Source: Linum tenue
Lineage: Eukaryota > Streptophyta > Magnoliopsida > Malpighiales > Linaceae
Direction: 5' to 3'
DNA: 64,000 bases
Assembly (NCBI GenBank): GCA_946122785.1
Contig: CAMGYJ010000008.1
Location: 26,685,475-26,749,474 of the forward strand
The translations under genes were made by a program, and so were the position numbers. A model generated the notes under the pieces. That model was given only the letters and a program-made list of their open reading frames with translations, did not search any database and was not told where the DNA came from. The stretch's first letter is position 1, and the number at the start of each line of letters is the position of its first letter. Below are positions 42,637 through 55,326 of the stretch, piece by piece.

Positions 42637-45290
42637 TCTTTGACCCCCAAGCACTTCAATAGCAAACTGTCTGGTCTCCTTTTGAACAAGACCTCATCCA
42701 ATAAGACATAGTTCATTGCCTTGAAATTGATGGCCCTATCCACATCCCCTGTTGGATTCTTAAAGTATGCTATCAAGGGGGTATGCCAGTCACTGCATCC
42801 TCTTCAATTGTAAACACATCTACCCTTTGCTTCAATCTCTCATGCGGTGGGTTAAGTGTTCGCACAAAAAATTGCTCTCCCCCTTTATGAGCAAACTCTT
42901 TGAATCCTGAAGCTAGTTGTGCTTAGTAATTGTCCTTGCCATTGTCTTGGCAAGGAACATATTTGATGGATATGTTGTCAAAGTGGGTAATTAATATTTG
43001 GACATAATCAAGGTATGTCTCTAGTATGCAATTTGATGCATCTAAATTCACCAAGTACTTGGGAGACTACTAGTAGGGAGTCCCCTTTCATGTTAACACT
43101 TTTGACTTTCAGGTCAACAAGCATCTCCATCCCCGCCACTAAAGCCTCATACTTGGCTTGATTGTTAGTGCATGAGAGATCAAGTGTAAAGGCAAAGTGC
43201 ATGGCATGCCCCGACGGGGAAGTGAGAACCACGCCAGCACCCGCTCCAGACCGTGTTTTTGATCCATCAAAGTACAAGGTCCAAGGGGCCTCATCCACCA
43301 TGTCCTTTTCTACCAGCTCAACCGGCACATCCACACATGGGTGGTCAGCTAAAAAGTCAGCCAATGTTTGGCCCTTTATGGCCTTTTGAGGCACATAGTG
43401 TAAATTGAACTCAGATAGGGCAAGTGTCCACATACCAATCTTCCCATGGATGATTGGTCGGGACAACATATATTTTATTATATCAGTCTTACATATGAGT
43501 TGCACTTGAACAGGCATCAAGTAGTACCTTAGATTCATACAAGAAAAATACAAGGCTAAACATAGCTTCTCTACAGGAGAGTACTTATGTTTTGCCTCGT
43601 TTAACAGCCTATTCAAGTAGTACACGACCTGTTCATGGCCAGAGTTACTATCTTGAGCAACAGACACACTACAGAGGTGTTAGTGGCCGACAGGTACAAC
43701 TTCAATGGACGATGTGGGGTTGGAGAGTTGAGTACTGGCGGGGTTTCCAGGTACTTCTTGATTTAGTCAAAGGCTTGTTTATGCTCTTGATGCCATACAA
43801 ACTCATCTTCTTGCTTCAGCTTCAACAAAGGAGAGAAAACTTGGGTTCGGCCAACACAATTCAAGATGAAACTTCGAATGTAGTTAACTTGGTCGAGGAA
43901 CCTTTGAAACTCTTTCTTATTACTTGGTGGCATGGCCTCAATGATGGCCTTGGTTTTGCTCTTATCAACCTCGATGTCACGTTGGCTCACAAGGAACCCT
44001 AAGAAATCCCTTGCAGACACACCAAATGCACACTTGCGTGTATTTAGTTTCAATTTATGGCCCCTCATATGTAAAAAGGTCGTGCGAAGATGAGATAAAT
44101 GTTGACTTGTTACCTTAGACTTGAAAACAATGCCATCCACATAGGCCTCAACTAACTCTCCAATCAAGTCATGAAAGAGAGCATTCATGGCTCGTTGGTA
44201 AGTGGCACCAACATTCTTCAACCCAAAGGGCATGACGAGCCACTCATAGCACCCTATGGATCCTGGACACCTGAATGTAGTCTTGTGGATGTCTTTCTCG
44301 GCCAAGTGGATCTAATTATAGACTGAGGAACAATCCATGAAAGAAAAGATCTTATGCCTGGTCACTACATCAAGCAACATATCAGCAAGTTGCATGGGTT
44401 ATTCATCCTTAGGAGTGACTAAGTTTAAATTTCTAAAATCAACACACAGACACGTGGCTTGCCATTCTTCTTTCTAACTGGCACTAAGTTGGATAACCAC
44501 TCCACATACCTGGTTGGCCTGATGAAGCCAACCTTCAACAATCTTTCAATTTCTTTTTTAATCTCTGGCAGGACCTCATAAGAAAACCGTCTAGGCAGCT
44601 GTTTAAAGGGTTTGAAACCAGAACTAATTGGTAATCTATGCTCAACTAACTTTCTATCTAAACCAGGCATCTCATGATAATACCATGCAAAACAATCCTT
44701 AAATTGTTTAAAAAAATTAATTAACTCATACCTCTCAGCTTCGAGGAGCATGATACTGATAAAAGTAGGATGTGGGTCGTCCTCGGTTCCAAGGTTGATC
44801 TCCTCCAACACATCACGAGACGTCATAGGCCTCTGGTCTTCTCCAGCTATACCTGATACCTCGCCTTCTTCAGGAAAGTCATCTTCAGGCACACAGTCAG
44901 CCATCAAAACCGCTTCCTCACAAGCTAACCTCTGTTCGCATTGATAGATAGCTAACTTCTCCAACAAGGCCGTCACTTCGGCCTTGCCCACCACCTCGTC
45001 TTGAAGTGGTCTACTCATCATTGATACTTGTTTCAGTTTTAGGTGGACCATCCAAAGCAATCATAGATGTCTCACAATGTCGGAAAGACGGTCGAGGCAT
45101 GCCTTGCTCAATACCTTAGCACTTGACATCACCACTGTGAAAGACCCTCCATCCATACTCCTCACTTGTATAGGCCCGAAGTCTCCATGATAGAGTGGAG
45201 CCTCGGCCACATTAGCACCAACTGTAAAGGGCTTGGTGTCTCCTTGTACTACCTCCGCCATTCCTTCTTCATTCCAAAACATCTAACACT
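42637..45290 (-). pseudogene. Element C pol: reverse transcriptase, RNase H and start of integrase
   Basis: From 45060 down: an acidic linker, RT entry (EIKKEIERLLKVGFIRPTRY, VPVRKKNGKPRVC), palm (CYEWLVMPFGLKNVGATYQR), active site reading EAYVDGIVFK, where the usual YVDD is changed to YVDG, then FLGFLVSQRDIEVDKSKTKA. RNase H follows: LYFDGSKTRSGAGAGVVL, CTNNQAKYEALVAGME, KGDSLLVVSQ. The last part (TGDVDRAINFKAMNYVLLDE) leads to the integrase N domain at the B insertion point. Many stops and frame changes. This arrangement is typical of the Tat lineage. Confidence 0.9.
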
Positions 45291-47596
45291 GATGGAGTGA
45301 GGATGGGACACACTTGTTGGAATGCATCCAATCCCTTCCCAACAAGGCATCGTAGCTTATCGCCCCATCCACCACAAAGAAGGCATACATTTTCTCTTGA
45401 CTACCAACTCCAAATAGGACTGGTAGTATCCCTCTTGCTAATGTTGATCCCCATTGGATCTAGTAACAAAGATCTCAGTGGGAATCAAATCACTTGTAGT
45501 CTTCTCCAATTTTCTTAACAACCTAGTGGGCATCACATTGACAGCAGCCCCATTGTCAACAAGAAATCTTGACATCGCCATACCATCCAACCTAGCCTTG
45601 AAATAGAGGGGCCTCTAATGGCTTAGCATACTTGGCCTTTCCCTTTCAAGGTGTCCAGCTGCATAACGGCCTCTTTTTGTAGATTGTCTTCCTTCAGCAT
45701 TGATCTATCTATCTCATCATCAAAATCAGATCCCCAAGTGGGATTCTCGATGGGTAGTGATGATGAAGTCTCAGTGCCCCTGATACAACACATAGAAAGG
45801 ATATCAACCGTCATCTTCACCTAACAAGCCCACACTTTGTGGCCAGCCTCATGGAGTTTCTTTAAGATTTATGGGGAACTCCTACCTTGTCTTGCCACCT
45901 CATTGGCTAGATCGATTCTACTTCCCAATCAAACCATTCTAACACCCCCTGACTCATCACTTGCTTCCAAACGAGCAAATGCTTTGGTCAACTCAGCAAC
46001 CGACCCGTCTGTATCTTCTGACTCTTCTACTTCATCTTCTTCCTCCACATACCTATCCAGGTATTCCTCATTAAATTGGAAGACCATAGGTAGTATGTAG
46101 TTTGTGACCACCACTAGCGGCAAACTTCCAAACTGGATTGTCAAAGGGCTTGATCATCCCCTTCATCATCCTTGTTGCCTCTGTCAAACTTGGGATTGGG
46201 ATGCTCATCTTCCAAAATGTCTTCTCCAATGTAGTCACCCATGTCAGCTTCATACACGTCATCTTCTTGAAAGCTATCATTCAATCCTTTCCCCTTAGTA
46301 TCATTGTGAACTTCGACATGCTTGCCCTTAACTGTTACTATCACCTTGAACCCGAGAGCCATTGAGTTGTCCACTTCTATGCTAGCTTGAAGATTATCAG
46401 CTGGTTGTGATGGTCCCCCCCAATCACGAGTGACCGTTGGATACTGACCCCGTCGTGCTTGAGTATTCTTACGAAGGAACCTTCTCCTTTGATTCCTTGT
46501 CATTCCGTCAATGGATATGGGTTGTTGACGATGAGTTTCATACGTATGCCACCGTCCATGAGGCAGATTGGACATCTTGAACATTTTCCTCACGAGAGGG
46601 ATTCTCACAAGAGGGCTTCTCTTGGAGGGAATACCATGTGCTATCCACTGCCTTCATTACCCCCAAGCTGGTTGGATGACCCCATCCACTTGTCTTTGAT
46701 AGGATGGGTATCTCGGCCTGTTGGGAGGGCCAAGTCTTTGGTGGGTGGAAGGCCTTACCTCATCAAGTTTGAGACTCTTCTTGCATTGAGCACACAACTT
46801 CTCAACTGCTACAGAATTGGTCGTCGATGTGGCTGTCCTAGCCTGCATGCCACTAGATGAGTCCTCTTGTTCATAAGTTGCATTGGAGCTCCCATGTTGA
46901 GGCGGCATTGTATCCAATACCAGCTTGAAACGGGGCAACTCAATTTTGGAGAGGTCCGGGTTAACCATGTTGATGCATACCACGTTGGGAAATGGATCAA
47001 TATCCACCAACATGGCATCCTTGTTTGACTCAGGGAGCTTGATACGCCCCTTCTTAATAGAATCTTGTAAGATATTACGAAAAACCACACATGAGTCAGT
47101 GACATGATGTTATGCCACTAACAATATTTCTTTCCATTTAATTTCTCGGGTGGTGGTATGCTATGCCCCCCAGTCAACTTGATATGACCATCCTTATAGA
47201 GTTGGTAAAAAATCAAGTCAGCCTTCGAGACGTGAAAGGAGTACTTGCATGGCTGGATGGGGGCCCTATTAGGTCTGACCCTTATGTGGCTCATTTTCAG
47301 CCTTAGCTAAAGAAGCACAAACATATGGATTCCCTATAGCTAACTCAACCAGATCTACCTCCACCTCATTGGCCTCTTGGCCAACATGGTTGACAAGGTA
47401 GTTGATTGTGGGGAAGTATTTACCACTTGATTCACTCCGCCTATTCTCCTCTTCTTGGAGAAGAGACTCATATCTCTCAGGCCAGAACATAAGACATGAG
47501 TTGGAACAAGTCTGATAACTCTATGTCTTGAAATTTCTTCCTTAACTCAGAGCACAAGCCCCCTTGCGGGTTGACAAATCAACGATTACGAGCATT
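45291..47596 (-). pseudogene. Element C gag C-terminal part and protease
   Basis: The segment next to the CACTA insertion reads ELRKKFQDIELSDLFQL, a gag C-terminal block. Then come KKGRIKLPESNKDAMLVDID and a Cys pair CAQCKKSLKL (about 46790-46770), acidic stretches (RYVEEEDEVEESEDTDG), and a retroviral-type protease with VDNGAAVNVMPTRLLRKLEK (about 45570-45510). DNG(A/S) in place of D(S/T)G is common in Tat-type proteases. The frame is broken many times. Confidence 0.8.
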
Positions 47597-47880
47597 CTTC
47601 ACTACCAAAAATTGTGGCTCTAACGAGGGTAATGGGGGTGAGGGGAGAGATTCCAGCCGGTGAAAGTATATTAATACCGAGGGAATTTGTACCCGGTCGG
47701 TATTCTAAGTTGGACAGGATTCTTTAACGAGGGGTAAATATTTGTCCTCGTTAATGTCATTTAATTCCCCTCGTCATTGCTTGAAAAATAATAACGACTA
47801 AACAACCCCTCGTTATTGTCGAAAAAACTTGAGCAGAGAGGCGGCTAAGTTTCGCGGGTTCTTTTGGAAATTTTTAACGA

Positions 47881-49148
47881 AAAAATTGAGTGATAGAGCG
47901 GCAAATTTCGCGGGGTCGTCTTTGCGGAAAATTTATTAAATATACTTGTGGTGTACTTTGCCTTTTCTTTCATTTCATCAGAAACTGAAAGGGTTGAGTT
48001 CTCTTTCAATAGTCAATCCCTAACATTGACGCCGACGACGTGTTTCTCATCGACAGAGGGAGGAGGAACAGAGTGTTCTCCGTTCGCTTGACAGCTTCAT
48101 CAGTAAGCTTAATCGCAGAAAAGCTCTCACATTCGGTGCTGCTCTACACAGAACGGAAAGGTATCAAAATCTGAGCTGTAAAAGATAATCGATGGTTTGA
48201 TTTGTTCTAGCTATTGGGTTCAATGACTAATAGAGGTGGAATTTCATGTTTTAAATCACATGCATTTCACTATTGAATCTCTAGTCGGCTTAATTCAACT
48301 ATCGAAATTATGGTATCGCAACCCTAGAACTCGAATCCCATGGTTGTGTTTATGAAACTCCTTTTGGGTTTATCAATGGGCGGTTTCCTTAATCTACTTT
48401 AGGGATAGCCTTTCAAAAAGAGTAATTTTTCACTCATTGTGTTGAGACCAATCACTAGTTTTCATTAATCTAGGGTTAGTTGCAAAGCTAGCTGTTGCTT
48501 TGCTCTGCTTTGCATCCTCTTCCCCTGTGCTGGGGCCATCTGGGTTTGGATTGCATGATTCTCTGGTTATCTGTGAGTGTGTGATTGGTTGTAATATGTG
48601 TGATTGAAAGTACTTCAATCTTATTGTGGGGGACTAACTTGAGAAAAAACATGCAGAAGATTGTAATTGTTGATGATGGATCTTGCAAAATGATTGACTT
48701 ATGGTGTGATCTAATTGCGTTTTAGTGGTGGTTGGGTGCTTGGTTTGGCAGTGATGGGTGCTTACAAATGACACCAAATGAAAAGAAAATGAGAATTGGT
48801 TCTCCGCTTCTTTCTTTAAATTTTTTACAAAGCTATGCTATTTATACAACAAAAACCAATATGCTAATATTCAAATGAAAGAAAAATAATGGTCTTCAGT
48901 GGGAGGAAATAAATAAAGGAGATAAGAATAATAAGTCTTATTGGCGAGAGTGATAATGTTGATTGTCATGTAGTAATGTATATGTTTCAATGACTATTAA
49001 TTATGAGTTCTGCTGCAATCCAGGTGCTCTACTGATGCAAATTTGCTACTGTTAGTTTCTTATGTATATTTTTGGTATTTTGTTGTAGATAGATATTAAA
49101 CTCTTTCAAAAGCTCTTATCATGTTTGGTTTGTTTAGCTCTGGAGCTT
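47881..49148. other. Left internal region of the CACTA element
   Basis: No recognisable coding segment. Probably the leader and first intron of the accessory gene. Confidence 0.4.
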
Positions 49149-49151
49149 TTA

Positions 49152-50005
49152 GGGGTCGTTTGCTTCAAGGATTTGGTACATGGATTTGGTACCAAAAAAC
49201 CAACTATCAAGGATTTAGGTACAATCCGTTGTTTGCTTGCACCTTTTTTGGAGACCAAATCCGTGGGGCCCACGGATTTTAAGGGTCCAAATCCGTGGAC
49301 CCCACGGACTTATAAATCCCACATGTTGATGTGGGATTTAGAATATGGCATAAATCCTTGGTGAGATTTTACCCGTATACCCTCATGCACTTTTAATATT
49401 CCAAGGTTGCCCTCAAATATAACTATTATACATTATAATTAACAATAAATGAATAATATAAGCGTTCAATTAATGTGCAAACATGAGTTAGATTTTTTAT
49501 ATCATTTCTTGTGTTCTAGTTTTCTTTGACCTTTTTCATGGAACGTGTAATTCTTTGTTCTCCCGATTCTAATATATATTGTTATATGTCACTTTTGAAA
49601 AGGAGGACAAAGAATTGGTAATTGATTATGTTACGTTAAAAGTTAAAACGGAATTTTCTGGTTTATTATTATTGTCCATGTGGCAACATTATGCTTATTA
49701 GTATGTATTGTCCTTGTTTTGTGTACATATCATAAACATGTCAAACATATAGAAAATGATAGTAAGTTAATTTGAAGTTTTGTCCTTGTTTTGTGTACAT
49801 ATCATAAACATGTCAAACATATAGAAAAGGGCAGTAATGTAATTTTTGACTTTAAGTAGTAAATCCCACACCTTTAAATCCATGATAAAAACATCCCAAC
49901 AAACAAAGGATTGTTACAAATCCATGATGCCTCAAATCCTTGATAAATCCTTGGATTTTTAAATTACAAAACCCTCATTTTTAAATCCATGAAGCAAACG
50001 ACCCC
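49152..50005. mobile_element. Harbinger/Tourist-type element, 854 bp
   Basis: Inverted ends GGGGTCGTTTGCTTCAAGGA and the reverse GGGGTCGTTTGCTTCATGGA, flanked by TTA on both sides (49149-49151 and 50006-50008), the 3-base target typical of PIF/Harbinger. It contains a direct duplication at 49708-49835 (TGTCCTTGTTTTGTGTACAT unit). No transposase inside. Confidence 0.85.
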
Positions 50006-50269
50006 TTAGTTTCTAATTGGTTGCTTTTGTTGTTATAATTTCTTACCGTTTCCTTTTCAAAACGTTTCAATCAATCCAAAGAGTACTTGTACATATGTAT
50101 GCATGTTCAAGTTTGTGAAATTTGTTAATGCAGGTTTCCTTACTGTAGGGCATTATCAAGGTTGAAGCCTTCCTTAATTTCCATTGTTATTTTCTCGTTA
50201 CTTGGGCTATTCTCAAAAGTTTAGTTACCTTTCTCTATAATTTGTTCTACTGAATTTCATAGGTCCCAT

Positions 50270-51893
50270 TATTATAGAGAAGAGAAAAGTAAGAAGTAAG
50301 AACAAGTGCAAAGTAGTTGGCCGGTTGAAGCCTGGAGAGAAGTTACCTATAGATTTCTTCCTCAATAAACCAGTTGGTGTTAACAAAAAGTATTTCTCAA
50401 GGCATGTGGGCAAACTGATTCGTGATAATACAATTTGTCCTATTCGAGTACATGGCTGGAAAGAAATGGGAGACGAAGTGGAAAACCATTTGTGGGCTGC
50501 TATAGTGGTAAGAAAATTACTCACCTATCGTATCTAAAATTTTACTTACTGCCTTTAACCAAACTTTTACATGTCCCATTTATTATCAGGAGAAGTTTAC
50601 TCACCCTAACATTGAGGGCTACAGGAAGCATCTCTTTAAAAAGATCAGGAAAAATTGGACAAGTTATAGGTGTGATTTGAATATTGATCACATAAAGCCG
50701 TACGACTCTATTGAAAGTGCTATTGAAAATAAGCCATATTGGATGGGGCAAGATGATTGGGAGTGGTTGGTAAGAGAGCATTATTGGACTGATGGGTTCA
50801 AGGTAATCTATAAACACCATCACTAATATTTGTAAGTCTTGGTTTATATAGTAATTTACCCTTTTTTGGTTTTCTCTTGCAGGAAACAAGTTTAAGAAAT
50901 TCAAACAACAGGGTACAAGCATCAATGCCATGTCACCTTGGAAGCATGTCACTTGCTGAGATGATTTATGAAATGGTAATCTATTTTTACTTCTTTCTCA
51001 TATATGAATGTTACAAGCTGTAAAACTATAAAGTTCCTCTTTCCATCAACTTCTATTTTTCTTTCCTTAAGAGTTGCTGAACATTTTATTAGGGGCTGCT
51101 TTTGGTTTTGTCTCTATCAGTGTTCTTGCTTGTGGACTATTGCTATGTTGTATACACATCTCGAGTATACCCAAGCTTTTTGGTTAAAGAATGATGCACT
51201 ATAATAGTATCACAACTTTATTATGAAGTTTTAGCCCGCAAAAATTAAGCTGTCGTTTCCTTTTCTCTAGATTAACATTGATGAGTGTTTTGTATATATA
51301 TAGGGAGGTAAAGACGGAAAAGAGCCATCTCTATCAAAAGTTTTCTCTCAATCGCGTAAGAAGGGTGGAATTCTAGATCCAGAGTCTACCGTGAAACTTG
51401 TATGCTATACTTCATTATTATTCAATATACCATCTCGTGTTCTATGATTGATCTTAGCTTTTGTTCTTGTTATTAGGATCAAATAGTTCAAATTGAGCAA
51501 GCAAATCCATCGATGGAAAAGATAGATGTTGTGGAGAAGGTGTTTGGACCACAGAAGCATGGTCATATAGTTGGGTATGGATGTGGGATAACAACAAAGC
51601 AATTAAAGGGGCGTAAATCTAGAAGGGATCCGGAAATTGAAGAAAGGCTGCAGCATCGTGAGGAGGAAATAATAGCTCTTCAAGGTGAAAAAGAAGCTCT
51701 TCAAGCTGAAAAGGAAGCAATTGCAGTTGAAAAGGAAACAATTGCAGCTGAGAAAGTTGCTTTACAACGTCGTATGGATACGATGGAGGCTAATTTTAGC
51801 TTCGAGCTAAGTCTTTTGAGAGAAATGGTCATGGCTCAACAAGCAACAACATCTTTCCCAAATATGTCGCACAACATCCAGAATTCCATCTAG
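50270..51893 (+). pseudogene. CACTA accessory gene, Ptta/En-Spm (TnpA-like) family
   Basis: Five coding exons with GT-AG borders: about 50270-50507, 50590-50802, 50883-50975, 51304-51399 and 51477-51893. In order: a basic start (RLKPGEKLPIDFFLNKPVGV), YFSRHVGKLIRD, HLFKKIRKNWTSYRCDLN, KPYWMGQDDWEWLVREHYWT, NSNNRVQASMPCHLGSMS, KVFGPQKHGHIVGYGCG, and a C-terminal coiled coil with repeated ALQ(A/G)EKEA units. This follows the Ptta/En/Spm domain layout. Proteins of this type bind the subterminal repeats in En/Spm. The frames look intact, but the start exon is unclear and the partner transposase is missing. Expression is unknown. Confidence 0.8.
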
Positions 51894-52159
51894 TAAGGTA
51901 TTTGCATGTTTGCCTTAGTTAATTAAATCGTGCATTGTTGATTGTGAACTAGTTTTTGCGAGCAGTTTGTTTGTGAAATATATAACCATGTCCTGACTCC
52001 TGTACATGCTTCTTCTCATCTTTCCAGTGTGCTTCAAGTTTCCATCGTGCATTGTTGATTGTGGACAAGAGGTCATCAACATTCTTAATGAATTTTGATG
52101 TTTTGTTAATATTTTGCTTCGAACAATACTCTTGAAGCTAAGTAATGCCTTGTGCATAT

Positions 52160-52640
52160 TTTGTAAAGTTCATTGTCCGTTTTGTGTATCGACTATATAT
52201 ATATACTTATCATATGTGGTTGAATTATTATTGATCTTGTCTTACTATTATATGCACGTTGTAGAGTGTTGAATTATAAGAGGTAAAAAAGTTTCAAATT
52301 GTGACTTTATTTAATAAAGACAGACCAACCAGATTTCTGGTCTCCACTAATCACAGTACAGATTCATGACCCCAATAAGCCCATTATGCCGGCCAAATTA
52401 AGACATTTAGCATTTACCTCCAACGACGGGAAGCCCCTCGGGAATGATAAAAATATTGATAGTAAATAATAGCTTTTACCGGCAGGAAAGGCCCCTCTCA
52501 CTATTGACATTACCGACCGGTTGACATAAACCCGTCGTTATTACTTATAATGGCGAAGCCGATAACGGAGGGATTTATCCCGCCGGTAATAACTTATGCC
52601 GGCCGTTTTATGGGTTGTACCGACCGTTTTAACCCCTCAG
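52160..52640. repeat. Right subterminal region of the CACTA element
   Basis: Several inverted words (CCGGCCAAATT, ACCGACCGGTT, TACCGGC, CCGCCGGTAAT, GCCGGCCGTTTT) cluster before the right end, as expected for transposase or accessory-protein binding sites. Confidence 0.65.
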
Positions 52641-52666
52641 CAAAGCCACTTTTTTTTGTAGTGCTT

Positions 52667-53432
52667 GAAGTTAGTCAAGAAATGCACAATTGACTCCTCT
52701 GGTTGTTGGTGCCAAGTCAGCCATTGAGACCTCAGGCTCAGATCTATAGAACTGAGCATGGAAGATTTGTTCCATTTGGTGCCAAGTTTGGATAGAATTA
52801 GATGGCAAGTTGACATATCATGCAAAAGCTGACCATGTCAACGAGTTGCTAAATAGCCTTAACTTGACAAAGTCTCCCACATCTCTACATATTGGACAGT
52901 AAACCGTCCCACATGTTCAACAGTGGACTGGTCACCAGTACCCATGAAGGTCGCAAACTCGGACACCCTAAACCCTCTCGGGAATGGGTATAGCCTATCT
53001 ACCCATTCAGGGTAAGGCTTACGATACACAAGTGGCATGGTGGGCCTTACTCCTAATCCGAATTGCTCGGTAAGGAGTTGAGACACCTGATATCTTAGGG
53101 CGTTGACATCATGCCCCCTTGCCCCCTGGAGGTACGTACCCCACGGGGTCCACACCATGCCCATGGACTTGGGGTGGTATAGGTGCTGGGTAAGCACGCT
53201 GAGGAATTTGATCTCCAACCCCATAGCCTCCTCCCCCAACCATGTTAGTAGGGGCTACATAGGGTCTCGCCACCGAGATGGATGGCGGTTGTTTAACATG
53301 GGTGTTTAACTTAGTGGTAAAATTTTTGCCACGTGGGGGCAGTTCTCCAACTCTCACGTTAAGTGCAGCCACCACTTGAGTGATGGTGGGAATCTCGCTG
53401 CGACTCACTCGGTGAGATGGTGGTTGGGTCAT
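52667..53432 (-). pseudogene. Element C gag, N-terminal part
   Basis: On the - strand: a Pro/Gly-rich start (53432, MTQPPSHRVSRSEIPTITQV), then PYPEWVDRLYPFPRGFRVSE, QSTVEHVGRFTVQYVEMWET, LSLRSQWLTWHQQPEESIVH and FLTNFK, where the CACTA element interrupts. This is the gag core of Tat-type elements. Frames are broken near 53110 and 52860. Upstream of the start no 5' LTR or primer site could be recognised. Confidence 0.85.
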
Positions 53433-53469
53433 CGCCGGAGGCGGTAAGTTATCTTGCCGTGATTAGCCA

Positions 53470-55326
53470 TTCCAGCCACCGACGGGTGAAAAACTTATAT
53501 TGTTTGGAATTGAACTTGTGGTTTCTAATGGCAAAGCTCTAGACTATACCACTGGTGTGGTAAAAATTCTCCTAAACTCATCAAAATCACTCCTATTTTT
53601 AGTTACAATTTCAAAAAGCTGACTTAAAATCCGACCCGCCCCGCCCCGTTCCCATCCCTACCGTCCATCTCTGGTGTGTATAATTTCGTGATCGGATCAT
53701 CAACTTGAGTAACATGTTGCTGGTTTCCTTATGGTGTTGAGTGTTGACCATTATATTTCTATGCACATGGGTAGCTTTTACTAAAAAACAAATTCTGTGT
53801 ATTTCCCGTGTATCAAGATATAAGGTTGAGATCTGTTCCCCCCACCCCACATTATAGTAATTTCTTCATTGTATATTTATGAACCTAGAGAACAAATCGG
53901 GCACTTCGAATCACGACCGTCTTGCAGCATTAATTAATTAATTACAGATCATTCACAAAACGGGGTTTATTAATTAGATGGAACTATAGGCTTGCCTCAT
54001 GAGGCTGAGAATGTCAATGCTTCTGAGTTCCATAAAAGCAGCTGATGATGCAGACAGAATAACTGTTGCGCACGACACCTCATGGAAAAAAGTCTACGCA
54101 GGCAATCCCCCATTCCCTCCCTTCTTCTCCATTTTCTGTTCCAAATTGCAGTCACTTGAGCTAGCGCTTACACGCTTGCAGGCAGGCAGTTTTCGATGCT
54201 GCATAAATATATGTAGGCGTTTTGATGAAAGCTCTGATCAACAGATCGATCCTCTTCGAGCAGAAGAACCAGCTAGCTATTAGCTATGGTGGCCGGCGGC
54301 TGGGAACATGCAGCTATATATCTACCAGCTAGCTAGGCTCTCATCATCATCGGCAAACAAACAAAACCAGTAAGGTTTTCCGTCTATACATATATCACGT
54401 TATGATCATGTACTACTATATATGTAGGGATATGCATAATTTCTGACGAGAGAGACACATAGTAGTTTAGAGATTTTTTTTTTTAAAGTAGGAAAATGAA
54501 ATCACCCTTTGAAATGAGAAATTCTACATCAGAATCCCTGAACTCATCAGAATCACAAGATTCATACTCCAATCATTTAAATTATAACTCCCAAGTAGAT
54601 GAAGGTTATATGTACGGGAATTCAAATGATGAAGACAATATAAAGATCAGCCTAGCTAGGCAATGAAAGAACCTCGTTGCAAATAGAAGTTTAGGAACAG
54701 GAATAGAGAAAGCTCTTTAATCTTTATCATTTGGGATGTAATAAAGCTCCACGCGCGACAAGCTCCATATCATTTTGTTTCACCCGATTATCACAAAATG
54801 GAAAGGAGGAAAAAAATAAAAATCATAGTGGAAAAAAGATGATCGCACGTACATAATGGGCAGAAGTACTAGGGCTGGAAAACGGTGCGGTCTGGTCTAG
54901 AACAGATCATACATACGGTTTATGGTCTAGATCGAGAAGTTGAAGCATAGACCATGAACCAGACCAAATACTAAACAGTCCATACTAGACCACACCTGTG
55001 CGGTGTGGTCCGGTAAGCGACTAAGCGTGGTCCGGATCATGTGAACTAAGTTTAGCGAAAATAGAATATTTGTTTAGTCCACCACACAAAAAATCGAATC
55101 AGTAAACCAGAAAATAATATGTTTTCTCCCAAAAACATAAATTAAAACACGCCTGTATAATTTTGATACGATAAATCCAAATAAATAACAAAAATACAAA
55201 GTTAGAGCAACCCAAATTGCATCATAACTTCATAAATGTTAACATAATGCCATATGGAGGTACAATTGTCTCTACTCTGTGCATGAGTGTGGTTTATGAA
55301 TGAAGGACGGGATCATATTGGCAAAA
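53470..55326. other. Spacer between element C and the TIR-TM gene
   Basis: No gene is supported. The 94-codon frame at 53999-54283 has no known domain. A hAT-like end (TAGGGCTGGAAAACGGTGCG at 54870) with repeated GGTC(T/C)GG words to about 55040 may be a partial element, but the other end was not found. Confidence 0.4.

Larger units (their letters stand above)
47600..52663 (+). mobile_element. CACTA element with only the accessory gene, nested in gag of element C
   Basis: Ends are CACTACCAAAAATTGTGGCT at left and, inverted, CACTACAAAAAAAAGTGGCT at right. The 3-base duplication CTT flanks both (47597-47599, 52664-52666). Subterminal inverted words (TAACGAGGGG, CCCCTCGT; GCCGGxxxTT, ACCGACCG) fill the first and last 300 bases. 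One gene of the Ptta/En-Spm type (50270-51893 +) is present, but no transposase (TnpD-like) gene, so this is a nonautonomous derivative. A Harbinger-type MITE sits inside. Confidence 0.9.

Noticed and set aside
52637..52825. Short frame running across the CACTA right border
   Set aside because: Only the part from 52667 is gag of element C; the rest is read into the CACTA terminus by chance.
53999..54283. 94-codon open frame on +
   Set aside because: No domain or conserved features; lies in AT-rich spacer.
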